From positions 1 through 49,076 of the forward strand of contig DUKY01000023.1 of the NCBI GenBank assembly GCA_013329055.1: a stretch of DNA of 49,076 bases. The letters are read 5' to 3'. How positions within the stretch are numbered: position 1 is the first letter of the stretch; each line of letters begins with the position of its first letter. Of the stretch, positions 36,673 to 44,770 are shown in pieces. The position numbers and the translations under genes are program-made. The stretch is from Nanobdellota archaeon (GTDB lineage: Archaea > Nanobdellota > Nanobdellia > Pacearchaeales > GW2011-AR1). Below the pieces are notes generated by a model. The model worked only from the letters and a program-made list of their open reading frames with translations, had not been told where the DNA came from and did not search any database.

Positions 36673-36888
36673 ATGGACGATAAAGAACTTAATTTAAAAA
36701 TTGCATTATCCCAAATGAAGAAAGGAAAAGATTTAGTCGATGAACTTAAAAGTAAAAATTTTGAAATCCCAAAACAACAGGAATTTTACAAACCAAAAGA
36801 AATGACTCCTGCAGAAGAAAAAGCATATTATCAGAACCTTGGAGCAATGTGCTATTCTTCAAAAGATAATAAAAAATTAAAGAGATAA
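36673..36888 (+). CDS. Hypothetical 71-residue charged protein
   Basis: MDDKELNLKIALSQMKKGKD followed by a Lys/Pro-rich middle (EIPKQQEFYKPKEMTPAEEK) and a basic end. Soluble, partly disordered. It follows the deoxyribosyltransferase-like gene by 36 bases with its own AT-rich upstream. Unrecognised. Confidence 0.55.
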   Translation: MDDKELNLKIALSQMKKGKDLVDELKSKNFEIPKQQEFYKPKEMTPAEEKAYYQNLGAMCYSSKDNKKLKR

Positions 36889-36920
36889 TAATCCTTTCAA
36901 GAAATATTTAAAAAAAATAA

Positions 36921-37307
36921 TTATTCTAATTCTTCTTTAGAACTATCTATATCCTCTTCTAAAATATCCTGTTCTTCTTCAAGATTAGTAAGACCCATGA
37001 TTTCCCCTTCTTTAGTAATTTCTTCTTCTTCTTCTTTTTCAAATTCTTCTTTTTCTTCTTCAGAAATTTTAACTTCTTTAGCCCTCTTTAATTTTTCAAA
37101 TTTCTTTTGAGGAAGAGGTTTATGAATTGAAATAGGCAATGCTTCTGAATTAAATTCAACTTCAGCAATTTTTAAAGCATCAAATTTAATTTTTTCTAAA
37201 TCTTCTTGACTAATCTTTATCAAAAGTGGTGCATTCATTGAAATCTGTAATGCTCTAGCTCCAAGAACTCTTGCTTTCTCATATTTTGTAAATTGATCTG
37301 CTTTCAT
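36921..37307 (-). CDS. rpoK: RNA polymerase subunit K (omega) with acidic tail
   Basis: The first 60 residues match RpoK/Rpb6: FTKYEKARVLGARALQISMN, then APLLIKIS and a conserved EFNSEALPISIHKPLP motif, which helps assemble the polymerase. RpoK is usually 55-80 residues; here a very acidic C-terminal extension of about 60 residues (EEKEEFEKEEEEEITKEGE) follows. It lies at the 3' end of the proteasome-exosome operon, 8 bases after rrp42. Confidence 0.9.
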   Translation of the reverse strand: MKADQFTKYEKARVLGARALQISMNAPLLIKISQEDLEKIKFDALKIAEVEFNSEALPISIHKPLPQKKFEKLKRAKEVKISEEEKEEFEKEEEEEITKEGEIMGLTNLEEEQDILEEDIDSSKEELE

Positions 37308-37314
37308 TTTATAT

Positions 37315-38112
37315 TTATTTTAAAAATTTTTCTAACTTTTTAAATACTTCTTTATGTATTTTTTCACTAAAATCTAACGCTTCATAAAATTCTTCCATAG
37401 TTAAACTTCCGGATTCACCTTTTTGCATTGAATTAATAGTACTATCATGACCCCCAATAGTAATTCTAGCATCAATAGCATCTTCTTCTTCTCTTGTAGG
37501 ATCAACAATAAAATGTTTTCCAATTTTATACATTGTCAATGACAAGGGGATTTCTTTTGTTAAACTTAATTTTTCATCAGTATATTCACCCCATAATATT
37601 TTATTTTCTGCTTCATCATATTTTGGGATTTTAACATCTTTTAATGCAGCAACTGCACCAATACCCGCAGCATCAAATAAATTTCCATCGTCATTAATTG
37701 CATAAACATCAACAAATAAAGTCCAAACTTTTTCTCCTTCTTTAATACATAATTTTTTTAAATCAATAAAATGACTTTCTCTTAAAACTCTATCAGTAAC
37801 TCTTCCAATTTCAATAGAATTAAACTTTGGAGGTCCATTTTCAAATCTAGGGGAACTAATAGGTCTTAATTCTGCTGAAACCATCAAATTACCTTCATCA
37901 GCTGAATCAGGGTATGGTTCACCAACAGTCATTTTAACACCAACTAATACTTCTGTGTTTCCAATTTTTACTCTTGCACTACCATCAGCATTTTTAGCAA
38001 CACCTCGTTCTATAATTACTTCTCTATAATCATTAGCTTTTCTTCCATCAAATCTTTTACCCTCACCTAAATATTGAATTATTCTATCTTTGATTATCTT
38101 CGGCGTGTTCAT
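37315..38112 (-). CDS. rrp42: Exosome complex subunit Rrp42
   Basis: Rrp42 is the inactive RNase PH-fold partner of Rrp41 in the hexameric ring of the archaeal exosome, which degrades and tails RNA. 265 residues with KDRIIQYLGEGKRFDGR, GNTEVLVGVKMTVGEPYPD, SSPRFENGPP, DRVLRESHFIDL and AKIGKHFIVDPTREEE-like IGKHFIVDPTREEEDAID. The ATG overlaps the stop of the small 38109 gene (ATGA). Confidence 0.95.
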   Translation of the reverse strand: MNTPKIIKDRIIQYLGEGKRFDGRKANDYREVIIERGVAKNADGSARVKIGNTEVLVGVKMTVGEPYPDSADEGNLMVSAELRPISSPRFENGPPKFNSIEIGRVTDRVLRESHFIDLKKLCIKEGEKVWTLFVDVYAINDDGNLFDAAGIGAVAALKDVKIPKYDEAENKILWGEYTDEKLSLTKEIPLSLTMYKIGKHFIVDPTREEEDAIDARITIGGHDSTINSMQKGESGSLTMEEFYEALDFSEKIHKEVFKKLEKFLK

Positions 38113-38324
38113 TGTTTTTCTCCATAAAATAAATTTTTAATTGATAATTTTGGAATTGATAATTTTGGTGTTCTATCGAATATATCCTGATAAAAAACTG
38201 CACCAGTCATACCGATATATTGTGTTAGCTCTCCTAATTCCGGGAAAGCTTGTCCAGCACATCCAATTAATGCTAAAAGTCCGCTTCCCATAAGTGCATT
38301 ATCTGGTTTCATTTCTAATCTCAT
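38109..38324 (-). CDS. Small gene between rrp41 and rrp42
   Basis: A 71-residue protein: MRLEMKPDNALMGSGLLALI, GCAGQAFPELGELTQYIGMT, then a basic end with two near-repeats (KLSIPKLSIK). The Gly-rich hydrophobic start could be a membrane anchor or fold piece. It is joined by ATGA overlaps to both rrp41 and rrp42, so it is translated with the exosome core although no such gene is standard in archaeal superoperons. Confidence 0.62.
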   Translation of the reverse strand: MRLEMKPDNALMGSGLLALIGCAGQAFPELGELTQYIGMTGAVFYQDIFDRTPKLSIPKLSIKNLFYGEKQ

Positions 38325-39040
38325 TTTAAATCTCCTAAACTGTCTTTTAAAGCTTGTTTTTGAATTTCATGAATCTTTTTGCATGCTTCTCTAGCCATTT
38401 TTACAACTTCTTTTAATTGTTCTGTTTCGATTTTACCATCAAGTTGAATATGCGTAATTTCACCCTTGCCTGTAAATGTAAAAGGAATATCAGTAGAGCC
38501 TTCACCTTCGTGGAAAACACAATCTTCATAACTATTAAGGTCAAGAACCAAATTTTTATCAATTTTACCTGTAGAAACACTTGAAGCTAAATCTTTCATA
38601 GGAATACCTGCATGTGCTAATGCCAAAGCTGCAGCATTAATTCCAGCACATCTGGTTGAAGCATCTGCTTGCAAGATAAAAATATGAACATCAATAACCA
38701 TATTTTTGAATTCATCGACCAATAAAAGAGGTTCAAGAGCCCATTCAGTAATTTTACTAATCTCTGTACTTCTTCTGTTTGGACCAGTTCTCATTCTTTC
38801 ATTAGTTGAAAAACTAACCATACTATAATCACATCTTAATGTACATTTTGATGGATCCTGAGAATGTTGTGGATGCATTTTTTTAGGACCATAAACTGCA
38901 GCAATAGCCATTGTTTTATGGTCACCTTTTCCAAAACTAAACATTGCACTGCCATCAGCATTAGGAATAATTCCAACTTTTGCCTGAATTTCTCTTAATT
39001 CATTCAACTTTCTTCCGTCTGCCCTTTTATATTCTGTCAT
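38321..39040 (-). CDS. rrp41: Exosome complex subunit Rrp41
   Basis: The catalytic RNase PH-type subunit: phosphorolytic 3'-5' RNA decay and tailing. MTEYKRADGRKLNELREIQA, AMFSFGKGDHKTMAIAAVYG, RCDYSMVSFSTNER, ALEPLLLVDEFKNMVIDVHI and DASTRCAGINAAALALAHAG match the family. I prefer the ATG at 39040 (239 residues): it aligns with other Rrp41 starts and lies just after the 39042 stop. A longer reading from 39097 would overlap that gene by over 50 bases. Confidence 0.94.
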   Translation of the reverse strand: MTEYKRADGRKLNELREIQAKVGIIPNADGSAMFSFGKGDHKTMAIAAVYGPKKMHPQHSQDPSKCTLRCDYSMVSFSTNERMRTGPNRRSTEISKITEWALEPLLLVDEFKNMVIDVHIFILQADASTRCAGINAAALALAHAGIPMKDLASSVSTGKIDKNLVLDLNSYEDCVFHEGEGSTDIPFTFTGKGEITHIQLDGKIETEQLKEVVKMAREACKKIHEIQKQALKDSLGDLK

Positions 39041-39041
39041 T

Positions 39042-39383
39042 TTATTTTTTTTCTCCATTTTCAAAAGGAATAAATTTTCCTTTATATCTTTTTTCATAAT
39101 CTTGCATTTGATTTCTTCTTACTAAATTCTGTGTTATAGGTTTTGAAGAAATAAATATTCCTTCTAACGAGCCAATTGTTCGTGATTCATCGGGTCTAAT
39201 TTTATTATATATAATCACATCATACTCTCCATCTTCTGAAGGTATTCTTTCTTGATCTGCATTATAAAATTTTCCATAAAGATAATGTTTTTCTTCTGAT
39301 TCTAATTTTGTAACTCTTTCCTGTAATTTTTTCATTTGCTCTTCTTTGATTTGTTTTTCTCTCAGATGTGTTATTGCTAACAT
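39042..39383 (-). CDS. Small gene between rrp4 and rrp41
   Basis: A 113-residue protein with a helical N-terminus (LREKQIKEEQMKKLQERVTK) like a short coiled coil, then a strand-rich region (YLYGKFYNADQERIPSEDGE, YDVIIYNKIRPDES, IFISSKPITQNLVRR). Not recognised. Its position within the exosome operon and one-base gaps to both neighbours suggest a link to RNA decay, by context only. Confidence 0.6.
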   Translation of the reverse strand: MLAITHLREKQIKEEQMKKLQERVTKLESEEKHYLYGKFYNADQERIPSEDGEYDVIIYNKIRPDESRTIGSLEGIFISSKPITQNLVRRNQMQDYEKRYKGKFIPFENGEKK

Positions 39384-39384
39384 T

Positions 39385-40047
39385 TTATTTTTTTTCCTCC
39401 TTAAACCATTCTTGAATTTTTTCAGTTAAACCTTTTTTAAAAGAATTTTCTGCAATAAACATAATTGCTTTTTTTGCAAAAACTTCGTCATCAATTTTCT
39501 TTCCTTTAATCCAGATTATTCCGTTTTGCCCAACTGTAATTTGGCATCCTGTTTCTTCTTTAATTAAACTAATCATGCTACCTTCTTTTCCAATAACTCT
39601 CGGAACTTTATTTGAATTAATATGAACTAAAATCCCCTCATCAATCTTTCCAAGTCCTCTGGACTTTAAACTTAAATCAACTCCTCTCTTGTTAATTGCC
39701 CAAATTTTTAAAACAACCATCTCCCCAAGATTCAAAACTTCATCCAAAGCATCCTTATTAACAAATCTTGGAACTTCCATTAACGATAAAAAACCATTGT
39801 CAGAAGCACCAATATCAATTACCCAGCCATTAAAAGTAATATTCTCAACTTTACCGATAACAATATTTCCTCTTCGGGGATAATAAACACCTGTTAATGG
39901 GATAACCTTAATTAAATTATTAGATTCTTCAGCTAAACCATATCTTAATGCAACAATTCCTTCACTAGTTTTTGTAGTTCCTTCTCCGGGTAAATAACTA
40001 TCTCCTTCAATGATTACTTCGCCGGGAATTATAATTTTTCTTTCCAT
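39385..40047 (-). CDS. rrp4: Exosome cap subunit Rrp4
   Basis: Rrp4 is an RNA-binding cap protein of the archaeal exosome. 220 residues in the expected order: N-terminal domain (IIIPGEVIIEGDSYLPGEGT), S1 domain (GNIVIGKVENITFNGWVIDI, DLSLKSRGLGKI) and KH-like domain (NKVPRVIGKEGSMISLIKEE, IWIKG). No CSL4 gene is seen. It lies between two small unknown genes in the superoperon. Confidence 0.95.
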   Translation of the reverse strand: MERKIIIPGEVIIEGDSYLPGEGTTKTSEGIVALRYGLAEESNNLIKVIPLTGVYYPRRGNIVIGKVENITFNGWVIDIGASDNGFLSLMEVPRFVNKDALDEVLNLGEMVVLKIWAINKRGVDLSLKSRGLGKIDEGILVHINSNKVPRVIGKEGSMISLIKEETGCQITVGQNGIIWIKGKKIDDEVFAKKAIMFIAENSFKKGLTEKIQEWFKEEKK

Positions 40048-40048
40048 T

Positions 40049-40291
40049 TTAAAATTCTGTTATTTGTACTCCTTCTTCTAATCTTGAAATATGTCTTTTT
40101 ATTTCTTCGTTTTTTCCAATCATTGTTAAAATCATTGATTCTGATGTATTACTCTCTTTTTCAATCATTGCAATAGTACCATTTATATCATACACTCTTG
40201 CTTGTGTTAAATCAACATAACTTAATACTTCTGAATAATTATCTAAAACTTTTTGAATCTCATAAGATGTTTGGTATTTTTGACTTTTCAT
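40049..40291 (-). CDS. Small gene between SBDS and rrp4
   Basis: An 80-residue protein: YQTSYEIQKVLDNYSEVLSY, VDLTQARVYDINGTIAMIEK, ILTMIGKNEEIKRHISRLEE, GVQITEF. The strand-helix-strand pattern resembles a small ferredoxin-like fold (ACT or NIL type), or a diverged Pcc1-like protein, which is part of some superoperons; I cannot decide. Co-transcribed with SBDS and rrp4. Confidence 0.58.
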   Translation of the reverse strand: MKSQKYQTSYEIQKVLDNYSEVLSYVDLTQARVYDINGTIAMIEKESNTSESMILTMIGKNEEIKRHISRLEEGVQITEF

Positions 40292-40293
40292 TT

Positions 40294-40965
40294 TTATTCT
40301 TTAATATTTTCTGTAAGTGCGCTTCCACGCGTTATTGAGTTTAATTTATCAAAGAAGCTCATAATCATTCCCGCAGGAACGTTAACAATAACTTCAAGGC
40401 TTCCATCATTAAGCCATTTTTCTTGGTCTTTATATTGTGCCATCATACCATAAGCTTGTCCTGTATATATTGCCGGAACAACAATCTTGACTTTTTTAGT
40501 CTCAATTTTTATTGGTATAATTTGGCTAACTTTAGCAAGAATATCATTAATTTGATTTTCTATTGCTGTATTTTTTATGATTATATGAGATTGTTCCAGA
40601 GCGTTTTTAATCCTTTCGGTTGTAAATGGATTTCCTGTTTGAGGATCAATAGCATTTTTAACAAGAAAATCAACAGCCTGTTTAAACCTTTTTTCGTGTT
40701 CTTCATCACGATATTCTTGATTAACTTGCACTTCTCCCTCTTTAACAATTTTTTGAACAATAGTATTAACATCTGTTGTTTTGAATGCTTCTTCTAAATC
40801 TGCTCGCGACGGAATATCTCCTTTTTTTGAATCTCTAAAAATCCTGTCTCCTTCTGCTTCAATATACGAAATTTCACCTTTTTTAAATTTTAAAGCATTT
40901 TCTAAATCTACAATAATCTCGAAATGTTTCCCTGCTTTTTTAATTCGTGCAATAGTGTTTGGCAT
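40294..40965 (-). CDS. sbds: Ribosome maturation protein SBDS
   Basis: The Shwachman-Bodian-Diamond protein homologue acts late in large-subunit maturation and, in archaea, is encoded with the exosome. 223 residues with the usual start (ARIKKAGKHFEIIVDLENAL), FRDSKKGDIPSRADLEEAFK, FLVKNAIDPQTGNPFTTERI, and a C-terminal domain (VVPAIYTGQAYGMM, DGSLEVIVNVPAGM). The three-domain length is normal. Confidence 0.95.
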   Translation of the reverse strand: MPNTIARIKKAGKHFEIIVDLENALKFKKGEISYIEAEGDRIFRDSKKGDIPSRADLEEAFKTTDVNTIVQKIVKEGEVQVNQEYRDEEHEKRFKQAVDFLVKNAIDPQTGNPFTTERIKNALEQSHIIIKNTAIENQINDILAKVSQIIPIKIETKKVKIVVPAIYTGQAYGMMAQYKDQEKWLNDGSLEVIVNVPAGMIMSFFDKLNSITRGSALTENIKE

Positions 40966-40971
40966 TTTTTA

Positions 40972-41229
40972 TTATGGAAATTCAATATAATCTTTATATA
41001 CTGTTTCTTGAAGATAAGGACATTTATTCATCTTTTGAATATTAGTATTCTGACCAATTAAAAGTAAATCATAAACTATTGTTTTATATTTTACATCTAT
41101 TCCATCTAACCCATTTTTTGCAAAATCTACAGGATCACGAGAATAGGGAAAATTTCCAATTCTTTGGAAAAAATGTTCCAAATTATTTTTATCTCTTTTT
41201 GTTGTGACTAAAACAGTTATTGATATCAT
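40972..41229 (-). CDS. Small superoperon gene, paralogue of 41454
   Basis: An 85-residue protein starting MISITVLVTTKRDKNNLEHF, then GLDGIDVKYKTIVYDLLLIG and NKCPYLQETVYKDYIEF. It shares the start ITVLVTTxRDKxNxxHxF and overall layout with 41454-41699. I prefer the ATG at 41229, one base after the upstream stop, over a longer reading that overlaps that gene. Function unknown. Confidence 0.58.
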   Translation of the reverse strand: MISITVLVTTKRDKNNLEHFFQRIGNFPYSRDPVDFAKNGLDGIDVKYKTIVYDLLLIGQNTNIQKMNKCPYLQETVYKDYIEFP

Positions 41230-41230
41230 T

Positions 41231-41452
41231 TTAAATTTTATCCGGAGTAAATTTTCCAAGTAAATTTCCTTTCAATCCTCCTTTTATTCTCATCTCAAAA
41301 AGTTTATTCAAAAATCTTAATTCTTTTTGAACTTCTTTTGACCAAGGAGTTTTATCTAATTCTGTGTAAGTAACTCTTGGATTATTTTTATCATAATAGA
41401 TTATTTTACGTTCGTCATCCAGAATAGTGCATTCAATAATATAGTCTGTCAT
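41231..41452 (-). CDS. Small superoperon gene, 73 residues
   Basis: MTDYIIECTILDDERKIIYY then NPRVTYTELDKTPWSKEVQK and a basic end with RIKGGLKGNLLGKF. Strand-rich start like its two neighbours but otherwise different. One-base gaps on both sides. Unrecognised. Confidence 0.56.
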   Translation of the reverse strand: MTDYIIECTILDDERKIIYYDKNNPRVTYTELDKTPWSKEVQKELRFLNKLFEMRIKGGLKGNLLGKFTPDKI

Positions 41453-41453
41453 T

Positions 41454-41699
41454 TTAAATTTTATAACTCATTTTAACTGTGAATTCAGTAAGAAAAGGAT
41501 GTTCTTTTAGATCTTTAATATTCCTTCCAGCAGAAACATTTAATAAATCATCAAGTCCTTTAGGAATATTTCCCTTAAATTCAGCTTTAATAAACTCTGA
41601 TGCTCCATTATATCTTTTAATACTTTTTTCTTTTCCAAAATAATGTACCATATTGTCTTTATCTCTTATTGTTGTAACTAAAACTGTAATTTCTGTCAT
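41454..41699 (-). CDS. Small superoperon gene, paralogue of 40972
   Basis: An 81-residue protein: MTEITVLVTTIRDKDNMVHY then GLDDLLNVSAGRNIKDLKEH and PFLTEFTVKMSYKI. It is paralogous to 40972-41229 (shared start and PxLxExxxK end). It begins one base after psmA. With the two following genes it forms a block of three small proteins found only here between proteasome and SBDS genes. Confidence 0.58.
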   Translation of the reverse strand: MTEITVLVTTIRDKDNMVHYFGKEKSIKRYNGASEFIKAEFKGNIPKGLDDLLNVSAGRNIKDLKEHPFLTEFTVKMSYKI

Positions 41700-41700
41700 T

Positions 41701-42420
41701 TTATAATTCTTTGATTTTTTCTCCTTCTAAATATTTTAATTTTGCTTCTTCACTTTTAATATAAGTTAATTCAAAATTATCAATCTCAAACTCTTTTTCC
41801 TTAATCTCTTTGTAAATCTCTAATGTTAAATGAACTCCTTGTTTAATTGTTAAATTTTTCTTATATTTCTCTCGGAGTATATTTTTTATTCTGTTATCAT
41901 TCTCTCCAATTGCATTAGCATAATAAGAAAAATAATTTCCAGTAATATCACTTGTAAAAAGTTCAGGGATTTTACCATTAATGCCTGCAATCATTAACGC
42001 TACACCAAAAGGTCTTGCCCCGCCATATTGCGTAAATTGTTGTTTAATATTAGAAATTTCTTTAATAATTAATTCTGGTTCAATAGGAGAATCATAAGTA
42101 AGTCTGTTTTGTTGAGCTAAAACTTGTGCTTTTTCAACCAAAACTCTTGCATCAGCCATAATTCCGGCAACACTTGTAATAATATGTGAATCAATTTCAT
42201 AAATTTTATTTGTAGATTTTTCAACAATTAATTTGTCTTTAATTCTTTTATCAGCAATAATAAATACCCCGTCAGAACAAACCATTCCGATACTTGAACT
42301 TCCAAGTCTAACTGTTTTTTCTGCATATTCAACTTGAAGTAAATGTCCTTCAGGTGAAAACATAGTAGCAGTTCTATCATATCCCATCGCTTGGTGCTGC
42401 ATATCTGTTGGCATATCCAT
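41701..42420 (-). CDS. psmA: Proteasome subunit alpha
   Basis: Alpha subunit of the 20S proteasome, forming the outer rings and gate. 239 residues from the ATG at 42420 (MDMPTDMQHQAMGYDRTATM), with FSPEGHLLQVEYAEKTVRLG, the family signature. GVFIIADKRIKDKLIVEKST, THIITSVAG-like HIITSVAGIMADARVL and YGGARPFGVALMIAGI follow. I prefer 42420 over an ATG 30 bases upstream because GGAGGA precedes it and because two micro-ORFs with the same start context lie in tandem before it. It opens the superoperon. Confidence 0.93.
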   Translation of the reverse strand: MDMPTDMQHQAMGYDRTATMFSPEGHLLQVEYAEKTVRLGSSSIGMVCSDGVFIIADKRIKDKLIVEKSTNKIYEIDSHIITSVAGIMADARVLVEKAQVLAQQNRLTYDSPIEPELIIKEISNIKQQFTQYGGARPFGVALMIAGINGKIPELFTSDITGNYFSYYANAIGENDNRIKNILREKYKKNLTIKQGVHLTLEIYKEIKEKEFEIDNFELTYIKSEEAKLKYLEGEKIKEL

Positions 42421-42421
42421 G

Positions 42422-42493
42422 TTAATTGAATCCTCCGCTTGGTTTAACATGGATGCTCAAAAATTTATTTTTTTGAATTTTTGTTGTATCCAT
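42422..42493 (-). CDS. 23-codon micro-ORF 2 upstream of psmA
   Basis: Reads MDTTKIQKNKFLSIHVKPSG and GFN before TAA, which is one base before the psmA ATG. GGGAGA lies about 10 bases upstream. It is one unit of a 73-base tandem repeat whose last start codon became the psmA start. The substitutions between the two units keep the reading frame and mostly similar residues. Confidence 0.5.
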   Translation of the reverse strand: MDTTKIQKNKFLSIHVKPSGGFN

Positions 42494-42494
42494 G

Positions 42495-42566
42495 TTAATT
42501 GTATCTCCCGTTTGGTTTAAAATGGATGCTCAAAATTTCCGTTTTTTTAAATTTTGTTGTATCCAT
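42495..42566 (-). CDS. 23-codon micro-ORF 1 upstream of psmA
   Basis: Reads MDTTKFKKTEILSIHFKPNG and RYN before TAA, one base before the ATG of micro-ORF 2. AAGGAGAT precedes its ATG. Together with micro-ORF 2 it makes the leader of psmA a chain of three start sites 73 bases apart. Confidence 0.5.
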   Translation of the reverse strand: MDTTKFKKTEILSIHFKPNGRYN

Positions 42567-42636
42567 AATTTTTATCTCCTTAGAATTTAATAATAATTTT
42601 AATTCTTTGATTTTCTTGTAAAAATTTAATGGTCTA

Positions 42637-42650
42637 TTTATTTATAAATC
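42637..42650 (-). promoter_or_regulatory. TATA box of the psmA superoperon
   Basis: The minus strand reads GATTTATAAATAAATA here, about 75 bases before micro-ORF 1. A start site near 42615 would leave a 50-base leader before the first micro-ORF, which is unusual for a genome with many leaderless genes. Confidence 0.5.
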
Positions 42651-42664
42651 TTTTTAAGAACCTT

Positions 42665-43294
42665 TTAACATCTAGATAGGTCTTTTGGAACATTTAATAT
42701 CTGTCTAATGTATTTCTTTTGACCAGTAAATTGTTTACGAATTCTTTCCTCAATTTCTTCTTTATTTAAAGGTTTTTTATAACATCTTTTACTTGCCAGT
42801 GCATCATACATGTCACAAATTGAAAGTATCTCTGCTAACTTTCTAATTTTATTATCTTTTTTTCTTCTCTCAATATTTAGTCTTTGTTCTTTTCTTCTAT
42901 CGCTATTTGTTCTAGGATATGATTTTGTTTGAAATTCATGATGAGCTACTATAATTTTTCGAATTTCTTGAAATTCTGGATCATTTAACCGTAAGAAACT
43001 TAATCTTGGATGTTCCTGAACAATTTTTTTTTCTTCATCGGTTAATTTTCTTTTACGATGTAAAATTTGAATAGGAATATCTAATTTTCCAATATCATGC
43101 AATAATCCTGCATAACCCAACATTTTAATTTCTTCTTGAGAGAATGAATTTTTGTAAGCCAAATACATAGAAAGAATGCTCAACCTCACGCAATGTTCAT
43201 AAGTATTCTTGTCAAAATCTTTAATTTTTTTTAAATAACCTTTAACTTTCTTGTCATTCATTAATGGATTAATAATTTTATCCTCATGTAACAT
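42665..43294 (-). CDS. HD-GYP-like phosphohydrolase
   Basis: 209 residues with the HD-domain metal motifs: EHCVRLSILSMYLAY, GLLHDIGKLDIP, IVAHHEFQTKSYPR and EILSICDMYDALASKRCYKK. This matches HD-GYP phosphodiesterases, which cleave cyclic di-GMP in bacteria; here the GYP region is SYP and is followed by a basic insertion (RRKEQRLNIERRKKDNK). HD-GYP proteins are rare in archaea and no GGDEF cyclase is in the window, so the substrate may be another nucleotide. It overlaps cysS by 11 bases and is probably co-transcribed. Confidence 0.85.
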   Translation of the reverse strand: MLHEDKIINPLMNDKKVKGYLKKIKDFDKNTYEHCVRLSILSMYLAYKNSFSQEEIKMLGYAGLLHDIGKLDIPIQILHRKRKLTDEEKKIVQEHPRLSFLRLNDPEFQEIRKIIVAHHEFQTKSYPRTNSDRRKEQRLNIERRKKDNKIRKLAEILSICDMYDALASKRCYKKPLNKEEIEERIRKQFTGQKKYIRQILNVPKDLSRC

Positions 43295-44633
43295 CTTTTT
43301 TAATAATTGCTCCCTCTTTTCTATCCTCTAAAGAATAACCTAATTTATTAATCTTATCTCTTAATTCATCTGATTTTTTCCAATCTTTATTTTCACGAGC
43401 CTTTTCACGTTCTTCAACTAATTTTTGAATTTCATTAGGGATTTTAATTTTTTCTTGTTTAAATAAATCTAACCCAAATACTTTATCCATTTCTTTAATT
43501 GTTTTATATTTTCCTTCAGCATTTTTATCACGAACAAGTTTCCATAAAACCTGCAAGGCATTAGGAATATTCAAATCGTCATCAATTGCTTTTTCAAATT
43601 CTTTTAAATATTTTTTATTTTCTTTATCATCATCTTTCAATTCTAAAACAATATTTTTTAATCTTTCAAGAGTATTCTTTGCAGAATTCAAATTTTTTAA
43701 TGTAAAATTAAGCTTTTGTTTATAGTGTGTAGTTAAAAAAAGATATCTTAATTCAAGAGCAGTATAGCCTTTATCTTCAATCTCTTTTAACCTATAAAAA
43801 TTTCCTAATGATTTAGACATTTTTTTTCCATCAACTAACAAATACTCTGCATGCAACCAATAATTTACAAATTTAACGTCATTTACAGCTTCGCTTTGAG
43901 CAATTTCATTTTCATGATGAGGAAATAAATTATCAATTGCACCAGTATGGATATCCAAAGTTTTTCCTAACATTTTCATCGCCATTGCTGAACATTCTAT
44001 ATGCCAGCCTGGTCTGCCCTTGCCTAATTCTGTATTCCAAAAAACATCTCCATCTTCTTTAGTATAAAATTTCCATAATGCAAAATCGCTTACATTTTCT
44101 TTATCATATTCATCTGCTCCGACTCTGTTGCTTGCACCAGCTTTAAGATTTTTTAAATCAACTCCGGATAATTTACCATAACTTTTAAATTTTTTAACAG
44201 AGAAATAAATCCCGTCATCTGTTTTATATGCATAACTTTTATTTAATAAAATCTTAATTATCTCAACCATTTCTTTTATTGTTTCAGTTGCTTTAGGGAA
44301 AATTTCTGCTTTATCAATATTTAATTTATCTAAATCCTGCATAAAACCTTTTGTATAAAATTCAGTAAATTCTTTTAATGGTTTATTCTGTTTTTGTGAA
44401 TCTCTTATTGTTTTATCATCGACATCTGTAATATTCATTACTTGTAAAACTTCAAATCCTTTAAATTTCAAAACTCTTTTAATTAAATCTGCAAAAATAT
44501 ATGTACGATAATTTCCGATATGCGGATAATTGTAAACAGTCGGACCACAATTATACATCTTGACTTTTCCTTTTTCAATTGGTTTAAAAATCTCTTTTTT
44601 TTTAGTTAGCGTATTAAAAAACTTTAAAGTCAT
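43284..44633 (-). CDS. cysS: Cysteinyl-tRNA synthetase
   Basis: Charges tRNA-Cys. 449 residues with HIGH-type CGPTVYNYPHIGNYRTYIFA, the zinc site cysteine in the same block and GRPGWHIECSAMAMKMLG, HHENEIAQSEA and KMSKS in GKKMSKSLGNFYRLKEI (about residues 269-285). The class I catalytic and zinc parts are complete. The C-terminal helical domain is shorter than in E. coli. The HD-GYP gene follows with an 11-base overlap. Confidence 0.95.
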   Translation of the reverse strand: MTLKFFNTLTKKKEIFKPIEKGKVKMYNCGPTVYNYPHIGNYRTYIFADLIKRVLKFKGFEVLQVMNITDVDDKTIRDSQKQNKPLKEFTEFYTKGFMQDLDKLNIDKAEIFPKATETIKEMVEIIKILLNKSYAYKTDDGIYFSVKKFKSYGKLSGVDLKNLKAGASNRVGADEYDKENVSDFALWKFYTKEDGDVFWNTELGKGRPGWHIECSAMAMKMLGKTLDIHTGAIDNLFPHHENEIAQSEAVNDVKFVNYWLHAEYLLVDGKKMSKSLGNFYRLKEIEDKGYTALELRYLFLTTHYKQKLNFTLKNLNSAKNTLERLKNIVLELKDDDKENKKYLKEFEKAIDDDLNIPNALQVLWKLVRDKNAEGKYKTIKEMDKVFGLDLFKQEKIKIPNEIQKLVEEREKARENKDWKKSDELRDKINKLGYSLEDRKEGAIIKKDVT

Positions 44634-44770
44634 GAAATTTTAAAGTAAAAGTTATTTATAAAATTTGGTTTTGAAGAATCTTGATGAAGATATCTCTTTC
44701 AGTTTTCTAAAAACTAAAAAAGACAAGGCTTTTCGAAACATTTAATAAATATAGCTTAATAATGTATTTT

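Noticed and set aside
40423-40797. Plus-strand ORF inside SBDS
   Set aside because: Shadow of the SBDS coding frame, low-complexity Phe/Asn/Cys composition.
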